Shown here: positions 1 through 5,735 of the stretch, in pieces | Layout of the letters: each line of letters begins with the position of its first letter | How positions within the stretch are numbered: position 1 is the stretch's first letter | From: Actinomyces sp. | GTDB lineage: Bacteria > Actinomycetota > Acidimicrobiia > Acidimicrobiales > Aldehydirespiratoraceae | Length of the DNA: 10,787 nucleotides | Assembly (NCBI GenBank): GCA_003697065.1 | Contig: RFFY01000483.1 | Coordinates: 1-10,787 of the forward strand | Direction of reading: 5' to 3' | Notes under the pieces: generated by a model | The model's database searches: none | Told to the model about the DNA's origin: nothing | The model's input: only the letters and a program-made list of their open reading frames with translations | Translations under genes and position numbers: made by a program

Positions 1-783
1 CAGCTCCTCGAAGATGCCGGGTGTGGCGGCCACGATGGCGCCGCCGGCCTGGCTGCGGTCGAGCACCCGCGCCCCGGCCTCTGCGGCGATGAGGGCGCCG
101 GCGGCCAGGTCCCAGGGTCCGAGGCCCCGTTCGTAGTAGGCGTCGACGCGCCCGCACGCCAGTGCGCACAGGTCGAGGGCGGCCCCGCCGAAACGCCGGA
201 TGTCGCGGACGCGCCCGATCACCGCCGTGAGGACCCGGGCCTGGCGGACGCGACGCTCCCGGTCGTAGGCGAAACCGGTGGCGACCAGCGCCACGCTCGG
301 ATCGGTGAGGCCCGACACCTGGATCGTCTCACCGTCGCGGGTGGCTCCGCCCCCGGCGACGGCGCGGAAGCGTTCGCCCCGGACGGGATCGTGGACGAGC
401 CCGGCCACGACCCGTCCGCCCACGGCGGCGGCCACCGAGATCGACCAGCCCGGCAGGTCGTAGAGGAAGTTCGTCGTGCCGTCGATGGGGTCGATGAGCC
501 AGGTCACCCCGGAGGCCCCGGCCTGGTCGGTTCCCTCCTCGCCGATGACGGCGTCGTCGGGTCGGGCCCGGCGGATCGTGTCGACGAGGTCGTGTTCGGT
601 CGAGCGGTCGAGCTCGGTGACCATGTCGGTGGTCGACGACTTGGTGTCGACGGCGAAGCCGCCGCGACGCCGCGCCTCGAGGAGGCGGGGGAGAGCCCGG
701 TCGACGGCGGCGTCGGCGAGGGCCAGCAGCTCGTGGGGATCGGCGGGGGGTGACAAAGCGGGCGTCTCGGGCGGGGGGGTCAT
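1..783 (-). CDS. Inositol monophosphatase family protein (C-terminus beyond left edge)
   Basis: Mg2+-dependent phosphomonoesterase of the inositol monophosphatase superfamily, expected in the cytoplasm. Translating the minus strand by hand gives 261 codons without a stop, so the C-terminal end lies outside the window. The family metal-site motifs are present: GEEG (residues 81-84), DPIDGTTNF (98-106, ligands Asp98 and Asp101) and WDLAAG (224-229, Asp225). The ATG at 783 is preferred because a -10-like TAGCGT ends seven bases before it; a GTG at 792 would overlap that element. Possible substrates are inositol phosphate, histidinol phosphate or fructose bisphosphate; motifs alone do not separate these. 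It is divergent from a PIG-L deacetylase gene. The family call is firm and the substrate is open. Confidence 0.95.
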   Translation of the reverse strand, partial: MTPPPETPALSPPADPHELLALADAAVDRALPRLLEARRRGGFAVDTKSSTTDMVTELDRSTEHDLVDTIRRARPDDAVIGEEGTDQAGASGVTWLIDPIDGTTNFLYDLPGWSISVAAAVGGRVVAGLVHDPVRGERFRAVAGGGATRDGETIQVSGLTDPSVALVATGFAYDRERRVRQARVLTAVIGRVRDIRRFGGAALDLCALACGRVDAYYERGLGPWDLAAGALIAAEAGARVLDRSQAGGAIVAATPGIFEEL

Positions 784-790
784 CGTCGGC

Positions 791-796
791 ACGCTA
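791..796 (-). promoter_or_regulatory. Candidate leaderless -10 element for the inositol monophosphatase gene
   Basis: On the minus strand TAGCGT is followed by seven bases and then the ATG at 783. This fits the TANNNT -10 consensus of actinobacterial leaderless promoters, where transcription starts at or next to the start codon. It lies in the palindrome CGCTAGCG (792-799). No clear -35 or Shine-Dalgarno sequence is seen. Confidence 0.6.
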
Positions 797-855
797 GCGC
801 CCGTCGGCGGCCCGTCCGTCCGGCGGCGTTCGGGGGCCGGGGCCCTCCGCTCCGC

Positions 856-861
856 TAGTCT
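856..861 (+). promoter_or_regulatory. Candidate leaderless -10 element for the PIG-L deacetylase gene
   Basis: TAGTCT, preceded by CCGC, ends eight bases before the GTG at 870. No Shine-Dalgarno sequence is visible in the short spacer, so a leaderless or nearly leaderless mRNA is the simplest reading. Confidence 0.6.
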
Positions 862-869
862 CGCCCGCC

Positions 870-1598
870 GTGGTTCCCCCCGCCCCACCGCCGGAGATCC
901 TCGCCGTCACCGGGCGGCGGGTGCTGGCGGTGTACGCCCACCCCGACGACCCCGAGATCTCGTGCGGCGGCTTCGTCGCCCGGACCGTGGCCGCCGGTGG
1001 GTCGGCCGTCGTCGTCACCGTGACCCGGGGCGACAAGGGTGCGGACGATCCCGGCGTCGATCCCGACGAGCTCGCCGAACGGCGGGCCGACGAGGCCCGG
1101 CGCGCCGCGGCGGTGCTGGGGGCCGACGAGCACCGGGGGCTGGGCTGGCCCGACGGGGAACTCGACGATCCCGTCGTCCTCCGGCGCCACCTGGTGCGCA
1201 TCGTGCGCGACGTGCGGCCTGACGTGGTGGTGGCCCCCGACCCGACGGCCGTCTTCTTCGGCGGGACCTACGTCAATCACCGCGACCACCGGGCGGTGGG
1301 CTGGGCCGTGCTCGACGCCGTCTCTCCCGATGCCGCCAGCCCCCTCTACCAGCCGGGGGAGGGCGAGCCCCACGGTGTCGGCCTGGTCCTGCTGTCGGGC
1401 ACCCTCGAACCCGACGTCGTCGTGGACATCGCCCCCGTCGTCGACGTCAAGGTGGCGGCGGTGGCCTGCCACGCCAGCCAGCTCGGCGGCGCCGACGAGG
1501 ACTTCGTGCGCGAGATGGTCCTCGACCGGGCCCTGGCCGAGGGCGCCCGGGCCGGGGTCGGCCCCGCCGAGTCGTTCCGCCGCCTGGCCCTGCGCTGA
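870..1598 (+). CDS. PIG-L (LmbE-like) family deacetylase
   Basis: Zinc-dependent N-acetylglucosaminyl deacetylase superfamily protein of 242 residues, close to the usual size for this family. The metal-binding motif AHPDDPE spans residues 23-29 (His24, Asp27) and the second motif NHRDH spans 136-140 (His137, His140). A Rossmann-like N-terminal strand (RVLAVY) precedes the first motif. No signal peptide or membrane segment is seen, so it is probably cytoplasmic. Family members remove acetyl groups from GlcNAc-linked substrates, including MshB of mycothiol synthesis, but this protein is not clearly MshB by motif. It is divergent from an inositol monophosphatase gene across 86 bases. The GTG start at 870 is chosen from the -10-like box just upstream and the length of sequence before the first strand. 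Confidence 0.93.
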   Translation: MVPPAPPPEILAVTGRRVLAVYAHPDDPEISCGGFVARTVAAGGSAVVVTVTRGDKGADDPGVDPDELAERRADEARRAAAVLGADEHRGLGWPDGELDDPVVLRRHLVRIVRDVRPDVVVAPDPTAVFFGGTYVNHRDHRAVGWAVLDAVSPDAASPLYQPGEGEPHGVGLVLLSGTLEPDVVVDIAPVVDVKVAAVACHASQLGGADEDFVREMVLDRALAEGARAGVGPAESFRRLALR

Positions 1599-1606
1599 GG
1601 TCGCCC

Positions 1607-1640
1607 GTGCCGACGGCGGACGGCGTCGGCGTCGGGGCAC
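1607..1640. terminator. Inverted repeat between convergent genes, possible bidirectional terminator
   Basis: GTGCCGACG (1607-1615) can pair with CGTCGGGGCAC (1630-1640), giving nine base pairs with a two-base bulge. An alternative perfect six-pair stem, CCGACG/CGTCGG, uses 1610-1615 and 1624-1629. It lies between the stops of the converging PIG-L and small membrane protein genes. There is no T tract, so its role is uncertain. Confidence 0.3.
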
Positions 1641-1668
1641 GCGGTCGGCCCGGGGTCGGGTCGCCGGG

Positions 1669-2016
1669 TCAGGAGGAGCGGTCGCGCTCGAGGCGGGCGC
1701 GTGCGGCCTCGGCCGCTTCCCATTCGGCCATGGCCCGCAGGGTCAACACGGCGACCACCGCCACCCCGACGGCGGCGGCCACGGCGGCGACGACGCCCAC
1801 GACCCCGGCCAGGACGGTGCACCCGTCGTCGCACTGGAGCTGGGTGACCCGGTAGCCGATCAGCCCGCCGCTGGCACCGGCCACCAGGATGGACACCAGC
1901 GCCAGCAGGCGCGCCCCGAGCGGGGGAGCGGCGGAGCGGGCCCGCCGGGCACCGGTGTCGGCGCCCGTCACCGGGTCGGTCGGCGTCTGCCCGCCGGGCG
2001 TCGGGTTCTCGTCCAC
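1669..2016 (-). CDS. Small two-helix membrane protein of unknown function
   Basis: A 115-residue protein that I do not recognise. A hydrophilic, Pro/Thr-rich N-terminus (1-33) is followed by two hydrophobic segments, about 35-55 and 68-94. The short loop between them, LQCDDGC (60-66), holds two cysteines (Cys62, Cys66) that could form a disulfide or bind a ligand if the loop faces outward. The C-terminus (95-115) is charged and helical, rich in Ala, Glu and Arg. The GTG start at 2016 is supported by a TAGATT box six bases upstream. The gene converges on the PIG-L gene and is divergent from the mannose synthase gene. Codon use and GC content match its neighbours, so I take it as real. No function is proposed. 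Confidence 0.75.
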   Translation of the reverse strand: MDENPTPGGQTPTDPVTGADTGARRARSAAPPLGARLLALVSILVAGASGGLIGYRVTQLQCDDGCTVLAGVVGVVAAVAAAVGVAVVAVLTLRAMAEWEAAEAARARLERDRSS

Positions 2017-2022
2017 GGGGCG

Positions 2023-2028
2023 AATCTA
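2023..2028 (-). promoter_or_regulatory. Candidate leaderless -10 element for the small membrane protein gene
   Basis: On the minus strand CCCGC precedes TAGATT, then six bases, then the GTG at 2016. A six-base spacer would place the transcription start at the G of the start codon. No Shine-Dalgarno sequence is seen. Confidence 0.6.
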
Positions 2029-2030
2029 GC

Positions 2031-2087
2031 GGGCCCGGCCCGGGCCCCCGTCGGGCCGGCACGGTCGACCCGACGGGCCGTCGGGCC
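2031..2087. repeat. Cluster of palindromes and repeated 10-mers in a divergent promoter
   Basis: A perfect palindrome, GGGCCCGG-C-CCGGGCCC, covers 2031-2047. It is followed by the 10-mer CCGTCGGGCC at 2048-2057, a 9/10 inverted copy at 2067-2076, and an exact forward copy at 2078-2087. The two forward copies are 30 bases apart, about three helical turns. The cluster lies between the two divergent -10 boxes, so it could be an operator for both genes. Low-complexity GC sequence is the alternative explanation. Confidence 0.4.
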
Positions 2088-2090
2088 CCC

Positions 2091-2096
2091 TAACCT
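2091..2096 (+). promoter_or_regulatory. Candidate leaderless -10 element for the mannose synthase gene
   Basis: TAACCT ends six bases before the GTG at 2103, leaving no room for a ribosome binding site. This matches TANNNT and the same geometry seen at several other starts in the window. Confidence 0.6.
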
Positions 2097-2102
2097 GCGC
2101 TC

Positions 2103-2840
2103 GTGCGCCCTCTGGTCGTGCTGCCCACCTACGACGAAGCCGCCAACATCGGCGTGGTCCTCGAACGGATCCGCGCCGCCGTGCCCGCCGCCCACGTCCT
2201 CGTGGTCGACGACGCCAGCCCCGACGGCACCGCCGATCTGGCCGCCGAGGCCGGACGTCGCCTCGGCCAGATCGAGGTCCTGCGGCGGTCGGCGAAGGGA
2301 GGGCTCGGGTCGGCCTACCGGGCCGGGTTCCGCCACGGGTTGCAGGCGGGCCACGACGTCCTCGTCGAGATGGACGCCGACCTGTCCCACGACCCCGACG
2401 CCCTGCCCGAGCTGCTGGCGGCCGTCGACGCCGGCGCCGACCTCGCCATCGGCAGCCGCTACGTGCCGGGGGGCTCGATCCCGGACTGGTCGTGGCACCG
2501 GCGCCAGCTCTCGCGGTGGGGCAACCGCTACGCCGGCGCGGTCCTCGGCCTCGGTGTGCACGACGCCACCTCGGGCTTCCGGGCCTACACGGCCGAGGCC
2601 CTGGCCCGCATCGACTTCCACACGGTGCGCGCCGACGGTTACGGCTTCCAGATCGAGATGGCCTACCGCGTCCAGCGGTCCGGAGGGCGCATCGTCGAGA
2701 TCCCCATCGCCTTCGTCGACCGGGTCCGGGGCGAGTCCAAGATGTCGGGCGCCATCGTGGTCGAGGCCCTGGGACTGGTCACCTGGTGGGCGGTCCGTGA
2801 CCGGATACTGCGCCGCTCGACCTCACGGGGGGCGCCGTGA
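2103..2840 (+). CDS. Polyprenol monophosphomannose synthase (GT2, DPM1-like)
   Basis: Glycosyltransferase family 2 enzyme of 245 residues, expected to move mannose from GDP-mannose to a polyprenyl phosphate at the inner face of the membrane. The product would serve as mannose donor for extracytoplasmic mannosyltransferases acting on lipoglycans or proteins. Visible motifs are LPTYDEAANI (7-16), VVDDASPDGT (34-43), the catalytic and metal-binding DADLSHDP (91-98), SGFRAY (157-162), DGYGFQIEM (178-186) and FVDRVRGESKM (204-214), the last typical of dolichol/polyprenol-phosphate mannose synthases. There is no C-terminal membrane domain and no fused apolipoprotein acyltransferase domain of the kind seen in Mycobacterium tuberculosis Ppm1. 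Its stop overlaps the next gene's GTG by GTGA, suggesting an operon and coupled translation. Confidence 0.92.
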   Translation: MRPLVVLPTYDEAANIGVVLERIRAAVPAAHVLVVDDASPDGTADLAAEAGRRLGQIEVLRRSAKGGLGSAYRAGFRHGLQAGHDVLVEMDADLSHDPDALPELLAAVDAGADLAIGSRYVPGGSIPDWSWHRRQLSRWGNRYAGAVLGLGVHDATSGFRAYTAEALARIDFHTVRADGYGFQIEMAYRVQRSGGRIVEIPIAFVDRVRGESKMSGAIVVEALGLVTWWAVRDRILRRSTSRGAP

Positions 2841-3685
2841 CGGCCGATGGGGAGGCCGTGACGCCCGCGACCTCCTCACCGCCACCCGCGTCGGGGACCC
2901 TCGTCCCTCCCCGCCGACTGGGCCGGGCCCTGCGGACCCGGCGCGAGAACGCGGGGGCGAGCCTGGCCGCCATCGCCGCCCGCAGCGGCCGCCTGGGCGT
3001 CGGCGACCTGGCCGACATCGAGGCGGGGCGTCGGACGGTCGACGACGAGCTGGCCACCCACCTGCTGGAGATCTACGGCGTGACCGGAGCCGATCTGCTC
3101 CCCAGCCGCACCCGCCTCGTCATCGATCTCGACGAGGGCCTGATCCGCATCTACGACGCCACCGCCCCCGTTCCCCCCGCCGGGGTGGGTCCCGTGGCGA
3201 CCCTGTCCGACCCCGATGAGACCCTCGCCCGGTACCTCGCCCTGGTCTGGCGACTCCGCGGTGTCGAACCGGGAACCGAGATCGCCCTGCGCAGCCTCGA
3301 CGTGCAGGTCCTCGCCGACGCCCTCGCCGCCTCCCCCGCCGAGATCGAACGGCGCCTGCACGCCCTGGCGGGGACCGACCGCTCTTTGCGCACCAGCCGG
3401 CGCCTACGGCGACGCCTCCTCCTGCCCGCCGTGGGGGTGGTCGTGGCGGCCACGGCGGCGGGGGTGCTGCTCCTCGTCGCCGACGACCCCTCCCCGTCGC
3501 CCACCCCGCCCCCGACCATCGCCGACGCCGTCGTCGTCGAGGCGCCCGCTCCGTCCCTCGCCGTGGCCGACGCCGCCGTCGTGGACGCCGACACCCCGGG
3601 TGTCCCGGCGTCCTCCACCGACGGCCCACCGAGCGTGTCGATCGGCGATCCCGTGGTCGAGGAGAACCCCGGGGCCGGAGGCTGA
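2837..3685 (+). CDS. Membrane-anchored helix-turn-helix protein of unknown function
   Basis: A 282-residue protein with a RodZ-like layout but no firm family. Residues 28-88 look like an XRE-type helix-turn-helix domain (LGRALRTRRENAG, then a recognition-like stretch and DIEAGRRT). Residues 128-178 form a second helical region with the pattern LRSLDVQVLADAL, possibly another winged-helix or dimerisation unit. A basic patch, RRLRRR (188-193), precedes one hydrophobic segment (about 194-215). The remaining 67 residues are rich in Pro, Ser, Ala and Val and acidic, and are predicted to lie outside the cell. The start is the GTG overlapping the mannose synthase stop, with a G run four bases upstream; a GTG at 2858 is a possible alternative start. 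A role linking envelope state to gene control is conceivable but unproven. Confidence 0.85.
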   Translation: MTADGEAVTPATSSPPPASGTLVPPRRLGRALRTRRENAGASLAAIAARSGRLGVGDLADIEAGRRTVDDELATHLLEIYGVTGADLLPSRTRLVIDLDEGLIRIYDATAPVPPAGVGPVATLSDPDETLARYLALVWRLRGVEPGTEIALRSLDVQVLADALAASPAEIERRLHALAGTDRSLRTSRRLRRRLLLPAVGVVVAATAAGVLLLVADDPSPSPTPPPTIADAVVVEAPAPSLAVADAAVVDADTPGVPASSTDGPPSVSIGDPVVEENPGAGG

Positions 3686-3710
3686 GGCCGCCCCACGTCC
3701 CCTCTCGCGC

Positions 3711-3716
3711 CAGACT
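3711..3716 (+). promoter_or_regulatory. Candidate leaderless -10 element for the Nudix-dinB pair
   Basis: CAGACT ends six bases before the GTG at 3723. It differs from TANNNT at the first position but has the same spacing as the other boxes. It sits in a 37-base gap after the helix-turn-helix gene and may start a separate Nudix-dinB transcript. Confidence 0.4.
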
Positions 3717-3722
3717 GGACCC

Positions 3723-4226
3723 GTGCGTGAGTGGACCGTCGCCGGGGGACTCGTCAACGACGACGACCGCCTCCTCCTCGTCGCCAACCGGCGGCGCGAC
3801 GGGCACGTCGACTGGAGCCCACCGGGCGGGGTGGTCGACGCCGGCGAGACCGTCCTGGAGGCCCTGACCCGCGAGACGGCCGAGGAGACGGGCATCACCG
3901 TGACGGCCTGGACGGGACCGGCCTGGTGCGTGGCGGTGGACTTCGTCGACCTCGGGATGCACCTCGAAGCCGAGGTCCACCGGGCCCTCGCCTGGTCGGG
4001 AACGCTCGACGTCGTCGACCCCGACGGCATCGTCACCGCCGCCGACTTCTGTGCTCCCGCGGCCTGTGTCGAACGCCTGGCCGCCAGCCCCGCCTGGGTC
4101 GCCGAACCCCTGCTCGCCTGGCTCGAGCATCCCTGGGACGACACCCGGCGCTTCGTCTACGTGGCCCGGGGCGACCACCCCCGCCGCCTCCGGACCCGGC
4201 GGGTCGAGCCGCCGCCGCTGCCGTGA
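3723..4226 (+). CDS. Nudix hydrolase
   Basis: A 167-residue protein that should hydrolyse a nucleoside diphosphate linked to another moiety; the substrate cannot be read from sequence. A complete Nudix box GX5EX7REUXEEXGU is present from Gly36 to Ile58: Gly36, Glu42, Arg50-Glu51, Glu54-Glu55, Gly57, Ile58. Thr52 occupies a position that is usually aliphatic. The preceding WSPPGG (31-36) is the usual lead-in strand and loop. The basic C-terminal tail (RRLRTRRVEPPPLP) is probably disordered. The reading frame is open far upstream, but the GTG at 3723 lies just after a -10-like box and starts a sensible N-terminus (REWTVAGGLV). Its stop overlaps the dinB GTG by GTGA, so the two are probably translated together. 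A MutT-like pool-cleaning role would fit this partner, as inference. Confidence 0.92.
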   Translation: MREWTVAGGLVNDDDRLLLVANRRRDGHVDWSPPGGVVDAGETVLEALTRETAEETGITVTAWTGPAWCVAVDFVDLGMHLEAEVHRALAWSGTLDVVDPDGIVTAADFCAPAACVERLAASPAWVAEPLLAWLEHPWDDTRRFVYVARGDHPRRLRTRRVEPPPLP

Positions 4227-5518
4227 CGCCCCTGGTGGGCCCGCCCCCCGACGGTCGGGTCGGTTTCCTGCACGTCGACATGGACGCCTTCTTCGCCTCG
4301 GTGGAGATCGGGCGGCACCCCGAGCTCGTCGGCCGTCCCGTGGCCGTGGGCGGCACCGGGCGGCGGGGCGTGGTCGCCGCCGCCTCCTACGAGGCCCGGG
4401 CCCACGGGGTGCGCTCGGCCATGCCCATGGCCCGGGCCCGACGCCTGTGCCCGGACCTGGTCGTGCTGCCCGCCGATCACCGCCACTACCAGCAGGTGAG
4501 TGCCCGCATCATGGGGCTCCTGGCCGACGTCACCCCCCTGGTCGAGCCCCTGTCTCTCGACGAGGCGTTCTGCGACGTCCGCGGGGTCCTGCGTGCCCGC
4601 GGGCCGGTCGACCGCCTGGCCGTCGAGATCCGTCGGCGCATCGCCGACGAGACGGGCCTGGCCTGCTCGATCGGGGTGGCGTCGTGCAAGTTCCTGGCCA
4701 AGCTGGCGACCGAACGGGCCAAACCCCGGCCAACCCCCGCGGGTCCCGCCGCCGGGTCGGGTGTCCACCTCGTCGCCGCGGGTGGCGAGCTCGCCTTCCT
4801 CCGGCCCCATCCGGTCACCGCCCTGTGGGGCGTCGGCCAGGCGACGGCGCGTCGCCTGGGACGCCTCGGCGTCGAAACGGTCGGCGATCTGGCCGACCTG
4901 CCTCTCGAGGTGGTGGTTCCCGCCCTCGGACGTGCCGTCGGGCGCCATCTCCACGAGCTGGCCAACGGTGTCGACCGTCGCCCCGTCGTGGTGGGGGGCG
5001 AGGCCCGTTCCATCGGCCACGAGGAGACCTTCGCCGTCGATCTCGTCGACGCCGACGCCGTCGACGCCGAGCTGGTGCGCCTCGCCGACCTGGTGGCCGA
5101 GCGCCTCCGTCGGGCGTCCCGGGCGGGTCGCACCGTCACCGTCAAGGCGCGCTACGCCGACTTCCGGACCATCACCCGGTCGCGCACCCTGCCCGATCCC
5201 GTGACCACGGCTGCCGAGATCGTCGCCGTCGCCCGCCGCCTCGCCACCGAGATCGAGCCCGGCCTCGGTGTGCGCCTCCTGGGGATCTCGGTGTCGCATC
5301 TCACCACCGGCTCGAGCCGCCAGCTCCGGCTCGACCTGGACGGCCGGGGCGGTGACGGCCCCGCCCGGGAGGCCGCTGCGGTCGTGGGTCGGATCCGGGA
5401 GCGCTTCGGGGTGGAGGCCATCGGCCCCGCCCGGGGTCGACGCCGCGTCGATCCCGACACCCGGGGTCGGTGGGGACCCGACGAGCCGGAATCCGACCAC
5501 GCCGGACCGCTCCCGTGA
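4223..5518 (+). CDS. dinB: DNA polymerase IV (Y-family, DinB)
   Basis: Error-prone translesion DNA polymerase of 431 residues, somewhat longer than E. coli DinB. The palm motif HVDMDAFFASVE (17-28) supplies metal ligand Asp19 and steric-gate Phe24. SLDEAF (111-116) supplies Asp113 and Glu114. SIGVASCKFLAK, the little-finger region and the helix-hairpin-helix-like stretch ALWGVGQATARRLGRLGV follow in the expected order. QLRLDL (367-372) resembles a beta-clamp binding peptide and is followed by a tail rich in charged residues. The GTG start overlaps the Nudix stop and I see no clear Shine-Dalgarno sequence, so translation may depend on coupling. A Pro/Gly/Ala-rich stretch after TERAKP, where homologues often have KPDG, looks like a small insertion. 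A strong hairpin follows the stop. No LexA (SOS) box was recognised upstream. Confidence 0.96.
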   Translation: MTPLVGPPPDGRVGFLHVDMDAFFASVEIGRHPELVGRPVAVGGTGRRGVVAAASYEARAHGVRSAMPMARARRLCPDLVVLPADHRHYQQVSARIMGLLADVTPLVEPLSLDEAFCDVRGVLRARGPVDRLAVEIRRRIADETGLACSIGVASCKFLAKLATERAKPRPTPAGPAAGSGVHLVAAGGELAFLRPHPVTALWGVGQATARRLGRLGVETVGDLADLPLEVVVPALGRAVGRHLHELANGVDRRPVVVGGEARSIGHEETFAVDLVDADAVDAELVRLADLVAERLRRASRAGRTVTVKARYADFRTITRSRTLPDPVTTAAEIVAVARRLATEIEPGLGVRLLGISVSHLTTGSSRQLRLDLDGRGGDGPAREAAAVVGRIRERFGVEAIGPARGRRRVDPDTRGRWGPDEPESDHAGPLP

Positions 5519-5538
5519 CCGCGGTCGGCGGCGGGTCC

Positions 5539-5559
5539 GGCGCCCACCGGGTGGGCGCC
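5539..5559 (+). terminator. Strong hairpin after dinB, candidate intrinsic terminator
   Basis: GGCGCCCAC (5539-5547) and GTGGGCGCC (5551-5559) form a perfect nine-pair GC-rich stem with a CGG loop, starting 21 bases after the dinB stop. No T run follows, which is common for hairpin terminators proposed in high-GC actinobacteria. It separates dinB from the leader of the next gene. Confidence 0.5.
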
Positions 5560-5613
5560 CCACCGGTCGGATGTGCCGACCGATCCCGATACGCCAGTCG
5601 GGAACGAGCCGCG

Positions 5614-5642
5614 TTGTTGGGAGGGTTCACCTGTGCGACACT
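5614..5642 (+). promoter_or_regulatory. Candidate promoter for the DUF3040 gene
   Basis: TTGTTG (5614-5619) and GACACT (5637-5642) are 17 bases apart, a normal -35/-10 spacing, though both hexamers match the consensus poorly. Transcription would begin near 5648, giving a leader of about 88 bases. The -10 lies within a nested dyad (5627-5659). A short inverted repeat, TCCCGA/TCGGGA (5584-5589 and 5598-5603), lies just upstream of the -35. Confidence 0.35.
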
Positions 5643-5659
5643 GGGACGTGTCAAGGTGA
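5627..5659. repeat. Nested dyad over the DUF3040 promoter/start region
   Basis: TCACCT (5627-5632) is the reverse complement of AGGTGA (5654-5659). Inside it GACAC (5637-5641) is the reverse complement of GTGTC (5648-5652), around the core TGGGAC. The nearly symmetric 33-base element covers the candidate -10 and transcription start, so it could be a repressor operator. Confidence 0.45.
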
Positions 5660-5666
5660 TGCGGGA

Positions 5667-5718
5667 GACGACACCGGGGGACGACACCGGATCGTCGTAT
5701 CGCTCACCCCGGGTCGTC
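5667..5718 (+). promoter_or_regulatory. Direct repeats and alternative stems in the DUF3040 leader
   Basis: GACGACACCGG occurs exactly twice, at 5667-5677 and 5680-5690. Either copy can pair with CCGGGTCGTC at 5709-5718, forming ten pairs with one bulged A. The two stems exclude each other and end six bases before the Shine-Dalgarno sequence. This is a possible leader-RNA switch or a tandem protein-binding site; no known riboswitch class was recognised. Confidence 0.35.
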
Positions 5719-5723
5719 AGGTC

Positions 5724-5729
5724 GAGGAG
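5724..5729 (+). promoter_or_regulatory. Ribosome binding site of the DUF3040 gene
   Basis: GAGGAG lies six bases before the GTG at 5736. It is the clearest Shine-Dalgarno sequence in the window, and it fixes this start within a reading frame that is open much further upstream. Confidence 0.75.
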
Positions 5730-5735
5730 TTCACG

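Noticed and set aside
1039..3219. A 726-codon plus-strand open frame
   Set aside because: It runs through the PIG-L gene, the small membrane protein gene and the mannose synthase gene in other frames. Its translation is low-complexity Pro/Arg/Thr/Ser, typical of shadow frames in GC-rich DNA.
3216..3722. Upstream extension of the Nudix reading frame
   Set aside because: The extension overlaps the helix-turn-helix gene in another frame, is low-complexity Pro/Arg/Ser, and would separate the Nudix start from the -10-like box before 3723.
4157..5563. A 468-codon minus-strand open frame opposite dinB
   Set aside because: It is antisense to a clear DNA polymerase IV, its translation is Gly/Asp/Arg-rich with no recognisable motif, and it has no promoter or ribosome binding site.
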